Origin: Notolepis coatsorum
Lineage: Eukaryota > Chordata > Actinopteri > Aulopiformes > Paralepididae
Assembly: GCA_963971535.1 (NCBI GenBank)
Contig: OZ020586.1
Coordinates: forward strand, 70,774,048-70,838,047
Direction of reading: 5' to 3'
Length of the DNA stretch: 64,000 nucleotides
The notes under the pieces were generated by a model, which saw nothing but the letters and a program-made list of their open reading frames with translations, was not told the DNA's origin and ran no database searches. Of the stretch, positions 45,801-55,580 are shown one piece after another (positions within the stretch are counted from its first letter, which is position 1; each line of letters opens with the position of its first letter). The translations under genes were made by a program, and so were the position numbers.

Positions 45801-45860
45801 TAAGGTTATTGTACAGTACAAGGAGGTCGCTTAACTGGAAGGAGGAGAAAGGATCATAAG
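39801..45860. other. C-rich unassigned region
   Basis: About 6 kb is pyrimidine-rich on the plus strand, with CpG-rich parts at 43350-45000 (including GCGCATGCGCAGTAGCGC near 43393). Open frames are short and overlap in several frames on both strands, and none carries a family motif. The strand bias and the LTR-like promoter at 46.3 kb reading into it suggest a decayed minus-strand LTR element, but no protein domain confirms this. A LINE tail sits at 42985-43125. Confidence 0.4.
42985..43125 (+). mobile_element. Diverged 3' end of the AATC-tailed LINE family
   Basis: Contains ATGTTATGATGTATT, TCTGCATCCCCTTAACAATTG and an ATCAATCAATC tail, in the same order as the LINE 3' end at 52010-52185. 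Short and diverged. Confidence 0.7.
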
Positions 45861-45869
45861 TGATAGAAT

Positions 45870-46680
45870 TTTTGGTCTCCTCATCTGACTCCCAATATAG
45901 CCAGCAAGGAATAAATGTGCAGTCCAGACAACAGAGTTCGAATTCAACTCATGGATTTATTTGTCTCGCCGGCCAGGAGTGAATAAAAAGGTTGCTTTTC
46001 ACATACAAGGATTATCAGAATACATTAATCATGTCTGTTTTGTACACAGGATCAACAAGGTTTGCATCTCAAAACCCCAACATGTAGGTACAAACAACAG
46101 TCATTTTTAACATAAATGTAATTAGAGAATTTACTGTAAGCCGCTTTTCATATAAGTAAGCCTGGTTTCTAAGATAAGTATCTTTATATTCTATTCTAAC
46201 CAACATAATGGGTCCATCCAGCCTACTTACATGAACATCAGCCAACAGCATTCTCTGGGTGGGTAGCGGTGGAGCCACAGACCTGGGGAGGGGGTCTGGG
46301 CTCCTGAACTAACACTATGTTCGCTCTTATATACTATAACTTCCCACCAATCATAACATTCTAGTAGTACATTTTGGTCCAATCAGGTGGTCTTCTGTGG
46401 GGGCCGTCCCCAATCGATCTCCTGGGTGGGTGTCGGCCTTCAGTAAACCGAGGGGTCTGCTTTTGACCCCCCCCCCCTTCTTTTGCTGCTCAGGTCTTTT
46501 CTCAGTCCAGGGGGTCTGTTGGTGGCCCCCGTCGGTGTGGTCTTTTGCTGAGTACAGAGGGGTTCTGCTGGTGGCCCCCGTCGGTGTGGTTCCTGTGTGA
46601 GTCTCGAGGAGGGCGCTTTTGATGGCCCCCCTCCTTTGGCTGCTCAAATCTCCTCTGACTGAATAAACATTCCTTCTATA
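45870..46680 (-). repeat. Probable LTR on the minus strand
   Basis: Read on the minus strand, two ~60-bp GGGGGCCACCAG-type repeats (46500-46600) precede TATATAAG (46333-46326). AATAAA (45961-45956) follows ~370 bp later, and then a short stretch to ~45870. This is the layout U3-TATA-R-AATAAA-U5 of an LTR promoter. No second copy was found in the window and exact ends are not fixed, so a solo LTR or another promoter is possible. Confidence 0.4.
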
Positions 46681-46689
46681 TGGTTATAG

Positions 46690-47680
46690 ATGTCTAATAT
46701 CACCCAAGTACAGTCAGTGCTTTCCCAGACTGATACCAGACATCCTATGAAACCACACAAACCTTTATTCACCAGACTGAAACTCTGTCTATCTGTGATA
46801 GATATACCAGGATTCCATAACAAGAGTGTAATAACACTTGTTCCTCTGCTATTTAAAGTGAGCCACTGTTTACTGTGGGGTGTGACTTCCCCTGTGGCCT
46901 TTTATGACCGGCAACTGTTGTTCTCTACTCCAGTCTTACCCCTGAGCGGGGGTTTGTTTGGAATGCACTTTTGGCTAAGCCCTGTTTTTACATTATGGAT
47001 TAATTTCTTTTATTCACACATATTAGTTATGGAATTCAAGGTCAATATTACCACACTACCAACTTAGCTGTAGCAGTTAGCTGTTATATGCAATCACATT
47101 TGTTTAACTACGGGGTAGTAGTTGACCTAGTTGTTAGCTTAAGCTAGTTAGCTGTGGTTATTTACAAACATGTAAATGAGATTAATCATATACAGATCGA
47201 GAACATGGCTAACAGTTGGGAATTCTAAGGTACATCTTATTTAAGCATGTAAAATGGCAACTAATCAATTCAATCAATTAGATTACTAATATTATATCAA
47301 CATGAAAATTTGGAAGGGAACATAATAGTATTTTATTTTAGTATTTATTATTATAATATTAGTAGCCGATAAATTTGCAGCCCGTCCTAGGTTCTGATTG
47401 GCTCTCTAGGTTAGCACTTTAGCTTCTGATGCTGTGGTGGGCACTAGTCCTAACATTGCTAACTAAACTTTTAGTCAGAGAAAAAACTTCACGAGTCACG
47501 ACTATTTACGTCCACGTGCTGTAAGGAATCAGGAATACGGAGAGCACATTGTCTTGTAATAGAATGACTGAAATCACTGCAATAGCTAGTATAGGCTAGC
47601 TAGCCCTCATGAACCGGCAGACACCAACAGTTGAATATGCACTAGGCTACTGCACGCACCTGTCATGTTACTGTTGGTTC
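46690..47680. other. Unassigned AT-rich sequence
   Basis: The 125-codon frame at 46690-47067 shows no motif. I see nothing else that can be named here. Confidence 0.5.
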
Positions 47681-47699
47681 CTTCCACTTGAACTTCATC

Positions 47700-47940
47700 A
47701 TCATTAGCAGCAGCAGCTACAGTACTCTAACGCCAGCCCTTCCTCTACTAAACATGTCTGTAATTTTAGAACATTGTTCTGCGTCTTTTACTAGCAATTT
47801 TAGTTTTTTAATTCTAGCTTTTTCAGCTCCACCCTTTATTTTTTTTGCGTTCTCCATTTCTGCGCTTCTAGGCCTACTCGCGGTTGGGAGGAAACGTGAA
47901 TCTCATTCACTGATGTCTCATGTCTCATTCAAGACTGGCT
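47700..47940 (-). pseudogene. hAT-type (ZMYM/Charlie-like) transposase N-terminal fragment
   Basis: The minus-strand frame reads MENAKKIKGGAEKARIKKLK then a Leu/Val/Asp stretch and ITDMFS. It resembles the lysine-rich N-terminal opening of hAT-family proteins of the zinc-finger MYM type (GGAEK..R.KK ... TDMF). Only ~45 codons are recognisable. The plus strand at the same place gives a hydrophobic frame that I regard as its shadow. Confidence 0.4.
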
Positions 47941-48690
47941 AACAAAAGCATGTCTTTCACTTAACACCAAGAAAACAGTGTGTATGATGTTCACAAAGTC
48001 ACCAGTAGAGGTCACTCACTCTAATGTGTTTCTGGGAGAGGCGGAGCTGGACATTGTACATTAATTCAAGTATCTTGGGGTCACATTGGACTCTACATTG
48101 ACCTTAAAAAAGTCATGTGAAGAAAGTGACAAACACCGTCAAGTTTAACATCAAAAACTTCAGGCAGATCAGGCCCTGCCTACCAGTTAATGCTGCAAGG
48201 ATGTTTCTGCATTCAATGATTTTATCACACATCGAGTACTGTTTTATCAACTGGTCTCTTTCATATGTCACTACTCTTAAACCAATAGAATTACTCTACA
48301 AAAAAGCCATAAAAGTATTTGATAGGAAACCAATTTCATTTCATCACTGTAATGTTTTAGAAAAACATAACATGCTAAGTTTCGAGAATTTCCAAGTTTT
48401 CAAATACTTGCTTCATGTACAAGGTTCTGCATGGACTTGCCCCTCCCCCATTGAATGAGTTCATCCAACAGAAAGCAGACACTGGCATTACCACCAGGGC
48501 CATCAGTAGAGGGGACTGTAAGGTGCCTTTTCGGTATACTACCTTTGCAAAAACTGTGTTCTCTGTTAAAGGTGGTAACTACTGGAATAGCCTACCAGTT
48601 GTGATTAGAGAGTGCCCTACATACTCCATGTCCAAGACCCATCTTAAACTGCATCTTAAGGCAAACCAGAACTGTGATCATTTTTAATCT
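47930..48690 (+). pseudogene. CR1/jockey-superfamily LINE RT C-terminal fragment
   Basis: The frames read LSLNTKKTVCMMF and FKYLGVTLDSTLTL, then ARMFLHSMILSHIEYC and LLYKKAIKVFDRKP. After a frame change near 48420 they read LHGLAPPPLNEFI and GGNYWNSLPVVIR, the thumb and C-terminal part of a CR1/Rex-like ORF2. An in-frame TAA (near 48062) and two frame changes make it non-functional. The palm with the catalytic DD is absent. Confidence 0.8.
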
Positions 48691-49270
48691 GATTTAGTTT
48701 ATGCAACTTGTTTATTGTTTTATTGCCGGCCCCCAAATTACATCGTAAACTATGACTTCAGTGTCCTCCCTGTTTATGTCCATCATCATTATTATTCATT
48801 TGTGCAAACAGGTCAGTTCAGAAGCGTGACCAGTTCACACTGGAATCTGATATTGGCCACATTTAAAAAAAAAAAAAAAAATTATAATGTGAACAGCCAA
48901 ACATAACAATTGGATCTGAGCAATAAATCAGAATTGAGCACCAAGGCTTGCAGTGTGAACATAGCCATAGAGGCAAGACTGCTGAAACCTGACACGTTCT
49001 ACTAAAGTGAAATATCCCTTTAACCCCCCCTTCTCTGTTGTATAATATAATTGTGTATTGTACTGCACACTGTGAGCAGGTCAGAAACAATGTTATCTGC
49101 CACAGGACACCATCTGAAAACTATAACCAGATGATAGGTGGATGAGGAGAGATCAATAAGAAGACAGAGTGACGTCAGACATTGTGTTGCCATGGATCTG
49201 GTTATTGGCCGAATCTACAGTTTTTTCTCTCTAGGAGCACGAGGCTGTGCAGGGAGTGGAGCAGTATAGA
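48691..49270. other. Unassigned sequence before the 38-bp minisatellite
   Basis: Includes a 16-A run (48866-48881), the probable tail of the preceding LINE. A pyrimidine tract with AG (49220-49235) precedes a short open stretch ending in a stop inside the first minisatellite unit. Confidence 0.5.
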
Positions 49271-49271
49271 C

Positions 49272-49978
49272 TCTTGTGGGATGTGATCTAATGTTGGCAG
49301 GGGCAGAGGTCCTGTGGGATGTGATCTAATGTTGGCAGGGGCAGAGGTCCTGTGGGATGTGATCTAATGTTGGCAGGGGCAGAGGTCTTGTTGGATGTGA
49401 TCTAATGTTGGCAGGGGCAGAGGTCTTGTGGGATGTGATATAATGTTGGCAGGGGCAGAGGTCTTGTGGGATGTGATCTAATGTTGGCAGGGGCAGAGGT
49501 CTTGTGGGATGTGATCTAATGTTGGCAGGGGCAGCGGTCCTGTGGGATGTGATCTAATGTTGGCAGAGGCAGAGGTCCTGTGGGATGTGATCTAATGTTG
49601 GCAGGGGCAGAGGTCCTGTGGGATGTGATCTAATGTTGGCAGGGGCAGAGGTCCTGTGGGATGTGATCTAATGTTGGCAGGGGCAGAGGTCTTGTTGGAT
49701 GTGATCTAATGTTGGCAGGGGCAGAGGTCTTGTGGGATGTGATATAATGTTGGCAGGGGCAGAGGTCTTGTGGGATGTGATCTAATGTTGGCAGGGGCAG
49801 AGGTCCTGTGGGATGTGATCTAATGTTGGCAGGGGCAGAGGTCCTGTGGGATGTGATCTAATGTTGGCAGAGGCAGAGGTCCTGTGGGATGTGATCTAAT
49901 GCAGAGGCAGATGTCTTGTGGGATGTGATCTTGTGTTGGCAGAGGAAGAGGTCTTGTGGGATGTGATCTAATGTTGAG
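49272..49978. repeat. 38-bp minisatellite (about 18 units)
   Basis: The unit is of the form GTGGGATGTGATCTAATG + TTGGCAGGGGCAGAGGTC. It repeats about eighteen times with a few base changes (CTTGTT for CCTGTG; ATATAATG for ATCTAATG). The final units are shorter or altered. The variant units occur in the same order twice, suggesting duplication of a block of units. Confidence 0.92.
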
Positions 49979-50649
49979 AGGACTATAGTGATGTAGATTA
50001 GGGTGATCATATTGTGATTTCAAAAAAAGGACACTCTGCCTTCAGCCTCACGATACTTAAATGATACTCGAAGTTTACTCAAAGATGCCTTATCATTTTA
50101 ATATATTTAAAGTATGCCTCCTCTGTATGGATAGAAAATGACTGTTTAAATAATTTTATATAACAAAATAATATCTCTCTATAACCAAAGTTACTCAACA
50201 TGCTGTATTATGCCTAAAGTAATCTGACAAATCTCAAGAAAATAACTAAATCAACCTATGACAAAATAATAGATCTTTTCAAGTCTTACTGGACAAAATA
50301 AATAACAAAGAAAATATGAAGTATTGTTCCAATCTAAATAATACCTCTTCTGTATTAGAAAATCCAGCTTTAAAAAATATATCTTTGTATCTTTTCAATG
50401 TAATGTAAATTATAAAAGAGTAACCTCACAAAGATACTAATTTAAAAGTGCACTATGCAGTTTTGGATTTGTTTACATTTGCATAACTTGCAATTAGTGT
50501 ACAAAACTAATTTATTACACACGTAATCTTTAGAATGATTGTATCATAACCATCTTATCAAACCAAAATATAATTTTGAGGCATCAAAATAGTTAAAAAT
50601 TATTTTCTTTCTCTCTCTGTATAGCTGCATATTTCAATCAATTCGGTCA

Positions 50650-50850
50650 ACTTTTCCATCAAACTCTCGCCTCACAGCTTTATTTGTAACGTTTTTCTGT
50701 GTCCATGTGAGCTTTGAGATCGCCAGCACCTTTATTAGACACAGAAACATATGGTCAAGCTTTGCACGCATTGCACTCCGCAATTTTGTCTCGACCGGGA
50801 CGGTAAATTGGGAATTTTCTCTGCAGTTCATCTGTAATGGATGCAATCCT
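50650..50850 (-). pseudogene. hAT transposase BED zinc-finger remnant
   Basis: The minus strand reads ITDELQRKFPIYRPGRDK, then ECNACKA, an in-frame stop, and VSVSNKGAGDLKAHMDTEK. This is the N-terminal BED finger region (C-X2-C ... H) of teleost hAT transposases. Two in-frame stops are present and the catalytic core is missing. Confidence 0.75.
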
Positions 50851-50883
50851 ACCTGGAGGGGAGAGAACAGATGGTGGAGATAA

Positions 50884-51855
50884 ATGGTACACTACCCCCC
50901 CCCCCTCCCAGTGAGCTGTGGTGTTCCACAAGGAAGCATACTAGGACCGTTACTGTTCCTAATTTATGCAAATGACATGTCCTCAGCTTGTGACTGCAAC
51001 TTGTTCCTGTTCACGGACGACTCAGCCCTGCTGGTCTCTGACAAGGACAAGTTGCAGGTTGAAAAAGCCCTTAGCTCTGAACTCGGCAGAATCTGCACCT
51101 GGCTCGCTGATAACAAACTATCATTACACCTGGGTAAAACAGAGTCCATTCTCTTTGGATCAAATAACAAACTCAGCAAGACCACCGGCTTCTCTGTTAC
51201 AGTGGGTGACAATATTGTCACAAGGAAAGATGAAATTACATACCTGGGTTCCATCCTAGAGGCGAATCTTTCCTGTGACAAAATGACAACCAATGTAATA
51301 AAAAAAGTCAACCAACGAACAAGATTCTTGTACCGGATCTCCTCTCTGGTAAACAAGAATACCCTGAAGTCTCTAACAGGAGCACTCATTCAAGGGTACT
51401 ATGACTATGCTTGCACCTCATGGTACCAAAGCACCTCAAAGGAACTAAAAACAAGATTACAAACATCACAAAACAAACTGGTCAGACTACTGCTTGACTT
51501 TACTCCTAAAACCTACCTCACCCCTGCCCATTTTTACAACCTAGGATGGGTTAGAGTAGACGACAGAGTACAGCAACTTGCAATGGGCCTGGTCTTCAAG
51601 ATACACTACACCACTAAGTCGAAATACTTCCCAAAGGTCAGTGTATACCATGACCACAACACCAGAGGGAGTTCCACAAATCATGTTCAACCCAGATTCG
51701 GCTCAAACAAGGGACTAAACACGTTTCGCAATTATGCCACATCAATGTGGAACGCCCTACCCACAGCCGTAAAATAATGTGAATCCCTACCCACCTTCAA
51801 AACCGCTCTCAAAGAGCACCTACGGGAGGCTGCAATTCGAAACTGGCCCCTGTAA
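50884..51855 (+). pseudogene. CR1/Rex1-like LINE ORF2, C-terminal two thirds
   Basis: RT of a non-LTR element. CGVPQGSILGPLLFLIYAND is RT motif B and LFLFTDDSALL is the catalytic motif with FTDD. The thumb/C-terminal part ends NYATSMWNALPTAVK. A TAA at 51775-51777 precedes ~26 more in-frame codons (LPTFKTALKEHLREAA) up to a second stop at 51853-51855, so the first is probably a nonsense mutation. The 5' part (endonuclease, RT fingers) is missing and a C-run lies at the break (50896-50906). The LINE lies inside the hAT element at 49999-52489. Confidence 0.85.
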
Positions 51856-52187
51856 ATGTCCAAACACCCCCCCACCCAACCCCCTCCAATGTACAGTTTC
51901 TTGCCCCTCAAATGTATACTCTCTTTTAGAAACTGTCTCTTAAACAGTACTGTATATTTGTATATCTTGTATGTCATAAAAGTCTGGATGTAACAGTACT
52001 GTTTATCTGTATGTCGTGTATGTCATAAATGTTATGATGAATTGAAAATGGGGGACCCTGATGTAAACAAGATGAAAGTCTTTCTCTGGTCTGCATCCCC
52101 TTAACAATTGTGTGTATTGAGCCATACTGTATTGTACCCATTCTGCAATCTGTTAATAAAGTTTTCAATCAATCAATGTAAATTTTC
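51856..52187 (+). repeat. 3' UTR and AATC tail of the CR1/Rex1-like LINE
   Basis: Holds two copies of a TAACAGTACTGTATAT/TTTATCTGTATGTC-type repeat, GAAAATGGGGGACCCTGATG, TCTGCATCCCCTTAACAATTG and the end TTAATAAAGTTTTCAATCAATCAATG. The same 3' end occurs in reverse at 57236-57557 and 63187-63486. Confidence 0.85.
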
Positions 52188-52497
52188 GCTTTGGCTTTGT
52201 GAGCAGAATCAATGCTGGTCGGATCTGTTCGCTTCCTCTTCTGTTGTGTGTGTGAGTGCAGTAGCGACGCCCACAAAGCACTGAAAGCAGGCTTCTCTGG
52301 GTAACGTCACACGCAACATGGTAGTATTCGGTGCAACGTGCCAGTCAATTTAACTACATGTATATTGGTCCCGTGGAAAACAATGAAACCAGGACATTTT
52401 CATGAATTTATAAACCCCCCCCCCGGACTACCCGGACAGGGCGTGAAAAGAGGACATGTCCGGGCAAAAGAGGATGTTTGGTCACCCTAATGTAGAT

Positions 52498-52820
52498 GCC
52501 AGTTAAACTTATCTCTCAGGTAGAAATACAATACTTCGACCAAATCACAAGCAGACTTTTGATTGGTCTTCATGGATAGTGTTGCTGCCAGTCATGCTAA
52601 CCTGCCCAGGTACCTGGTGGGTGGAGTCTGGGTGCAGACCTCGCTATGCAGTTTGCTAGCATGAATAATAACCAGAACAAGTGTGCTGGTGCTTTATAGG
52701 CTGGAGGCTGAGCAGGGGTCACCAACCAGCCAGGCTACCAGCCAGCCAGCCAACCAACATCTACCTAGCTACAGATGGAGCACAGTAGAATGCTGCCCTT
52801 GCCGCATGGTAGACAGGCAG
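52498..52820. other. Unassigned sequence with CCAG/CCAA repeats
   Basis: A short CCAGCCAGCCAACCAAC run lies near 52740-52758. No gene is supported. Confidence 0.5.
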
Positions 52821-53155
52821 TCTACAGAGGGGACAGTCTTAGTGGTCTCCTGAGACAGGCATTTTTCTACAGAGGGGGCAGTATTCGTGGTCTACTGAGA
52901 CAGGCAGTCTTCCACAGAGGGGATATTATTAGTGGTCTGCTGAGACAGGCAGTTTTCTACAGAGGGGGCAACATTAGTGGTCTGCTGAGACTGACAGTTT
53001 TCTACAGAGGGGGCAACATTAGTGGTGTGCTGAGACAGGCAGTCTTCTACTGGGGGGCAGTATTAGTGGTCTGCTGAGATAGGCAGTCTTCTACTGGGGG
53101 GCAACATTAGTGGTCTGCTGAGACAGGCAGCCTTCCACAGAGGGGGCAGTATTAG
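52821..53155. repeat. 48-bp minisatellite (about 7 units)
   Basis: The unit is ACAGAGGGGGCAACATTAG + TGGTCTGCTGAGACAGGCAGTCTTCT with variants. The period of about 48 bp is a multiple of three, so a plus-strand frame (52775-53077) reads a 16-residue GLLRQAVFYRGGNIS-type repeat. The last units are 42-48 bp and shift frame. A repeat by-product is the simplest reading. Confidence 0.88.
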
Positions 53156-53965
53156 TGGCCAAGAACCTTCGCAAACTGCATGCTACCATGTCCTCCCTCC
53201 TCACTCCCCCTCCTCTCTCTCTCTGCTGAAGACTTTGCGATTTTCAACATCCGCAGCTCCTTCTCCCAACCCCCACCCATTCCAAATGCTGAATCAAGAA
53301 CCTCATCCTTCACTCTGTCTTCTTTCTCTCCCATTACAGACACAGATACCTGGACACTGGTAACGTTGAACCGTCCCACTACATGCCAGCTGGACCAGTT
53401 ACCTTCCCCACTCTTCCAGACCATAGCACCAGACATCATCCCATTCCTAACCATCAACTCCTCCCTCAACTCGGGGGTGGTCCCCACCTCCTTAAAACAA
53501 GCCAGAGTCACACTGCTCATAAAGAAACCAACCATGAACCCCACCGTCATAGGCAACTATTGTCCTGTCTCTCTTCTCTCCTTCCTTTCTAAAACACGTG
53601 AACGTGCTGTATCCAACCAACTTACTGCTTATCTCTTACAGAATGACCTCCTAGACCCTAATCAGTCAGGCTTCAGGACTGGTCACTTCACAGAGACAGC
53701 CCTCATAGTGGTCACAGAGGCTCTTCTCTTAGCAAAAGCGAAAGGCCTCTCCTCTGACCTGATTCTCCTGGACACAGCACAGCAGCCATCGACACAGTCA
53801 ACCATCAGATCCTCCTTGCGTCCCTCGCGGGAATGGGAGGGGCTGGCTCTGCGCTGACATGGCTGACATCATACCTGAACGACTGCTCTCCAAGTGTCAT
53901 GGAGAGGGACCCTGTCATCCCCCTGCCTCCTGCGGACGGGTGTCCCCCAGGTCCCTCTAAACCAA
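53156..53965 (+). pseudogene. L2-clade LINE ORF2 fragment (RT N-terminal half)
   Basis: Reads DQLPSPLFQTIAPDIIPFLT, NSSLNSGVVPTSLKQARVTL, CPVSLLSFLSKTRERAVSNQ and NQSGFRTGHFTETALIVVTE, the fingers region of L2-type RT. After DLILLD the reading shifts frame (near 53775) and continues as IDTVNHQILL and LTWLTSYLNDCS. It ends before the GVPQGS motif. No catalytic YADD is present. Confidence 0.85.
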
Positions 53966-55260
53966 ATCTCTGGGTAACATTATCATGTCTCATGCCTTCT
54001 TGTATGCTAAGTTATTTGTCCTCTAGATCACAGAAGGTGTATCTAAATGGCAGTGTCGTATCCATTGACTTGAAAACTGTTTAATTTCAATAAATACTGT
54101 GTAACTTGGGTGACTGCTGGAATGCCAGCTAAACATCTTTACAGGACGTTGTAAAACCCCCCACCAGGACAACTGTTCTTCTGTGTAAACAGTACCACAT
54201 TCCGGGGGTGCGAGCGTCGCATCTGAGTGCGTCTCTATAACAAAGAATATCCTTGACAACTTAAGAAAGGGTATATTGGAAGGTCATTCGGTTGGGAGGA
54301 GCAGATAACCATAGGTGTTTCTCTCTTCAAAATACATTACATATCTGGTGTAGACAACTGGGCATGGTGTAGAAATGTACAATCAAAGGAGACAACTGAG
54401 AAAGATAATCTGTGGTAACCAGGTATGCTTTAAATAGAGAGCTCAGTACTTTACAAAGGCTATTCTTAAGATATAGACTGAAAATAGGTTATCTACATCA
54501 ATGCTTAGTATCAAACTGTAGCGTTAAATATAGAATACATGAATGATTAGTTCCTGACAGGCAGTTTCACTCTTAGTGTGGGAATCTCTTCTGACTGTAT
54601 ACTCAGGGTAACAGACAATGGAGAATGTTAATGTACTCAGCACCAGAACAAAGACCAAAAGTCACACCTCAGTGTGACTAGCTTATAGTAGAGACAGCTG
54701 GTCTGACCAAGACCCCCGACTTGCTCTGAAAATATATCACAACTATATCACATTAATCTGACTTATTAGATAAAAAGGGATATTTGAATGTCATTAGAAT
54801 TTCAACTGTCTATGAAGATAATGGAACATGTTCTTCTACTTCTCTGTTAAAATGTTTATATATATAGTATGGAAATCTCAGTATCCATAAGTTCAGTCTG
54901 GTAAATACAGGTTTTGTGTTATCTTATATAGAATGTCTGGTATTGAACTATAGGTAACGAATACATTGTTTTAATTCTGGATATATATAATTCATTACAC
55001 TAAAGATACACCTTAGAAATGTTTTATTATTCAAAAAGTACACAAGAAATGACTCTGACGAATCATCCTCTCATGGGGGGAGAAGCCAGCAGATGCCACA
55101 GTCAGCAGGACGCCAGGTGTGAAATGACATGACCGTATTTGGAAAGACCGGCCCAGGAGGGAGACAATGTTTTGGATGTAACTTTTGATTGACCAGACAA
55201 GGCCAGGCAGTGTGTGATGTCATAACCACTATAAGACCAACATTTAAAAAGTATTAGAGG
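53966..55260. other. Unassigned AT-rich flank of the 7.1-kb LTR element
   Basis: A pyrimidine-AG at 54020-54029 (TTGTCCTCTAG) is followed by an open stretch with a stop at 54082-54084 and AATAAA at about 54090. It resembles a terminal exon but has no other support. The rest shows no gene. Confidence 0.4.
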
Positions 55261-55558
55261 TGTGGTATAATATGCCCTCATGTAAATATATCCCCCTCCC
55301 CTGTGTCCCCAAACCTGTACCCCCTCCCCCCCATCTGACCTATCAAATGGGACCACACACCCCCTTTGTTGAACTATAAAGGGCTCTTCCCGACCACAAT
55401 CAAGGCTTCTTACCTGGGTAATTTCAGCTGATCACCTGGGGCGAGAGCCTCAGCCATTCTCTCTATGTATTCTATCTGTTTGGTTAATAAACCTTGTTAT
55501 TATCCAAGCCTCGGTTGACTGAGACATTCTTCATCAGGATATCCACAAATATCCCACA
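55261..55558 (+). repeat. 5' LTR of a 7.1-kb LTR retrotransposon
   Basis: The LTR is 298 bp, beginning TGTGG and ending CCACA, and is identical by eye to the 3' LTR. ACTATAAAGGGC near 55372 is a TATA-like box, and AATAAA lies near 55487. Flanked on the left by GAGG (55257-55260). Confidence 0.95.
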
Positions 55559-55560
55559 AT

Positions 55561-55580
55561 TGGCGTCTACGAACTTGTGA
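55561..55580 (+). promoter_or_regulatory. Probable primer-binding site of the LTR element
   Basis: TGGCGTCTACGAACTTGTGA starts two bases after the 5' LTR with the expected TGG. The tRNA is not assigned. Confidence 0.6.

Larger units (their letters stand above)
49999..52489 (-). mobile_element. hAT transposon with TAGGGTGA ends
   Basis: The ends TAGGGTGATCA (49999) and GGTCACCCTA (52489) are inverted repeats with one mismatch in ten. They are flanked by the 8-bp duplication ATGTAGAT (49991-49998 and 52490-52497). The element is 2,491 bp including a nested LINE (about 50880-52187). Near its right end are GGACATGTCCGGGC and a C-run. A minus-strand BED-finger remnant lies inside. Confidence 0.92.
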
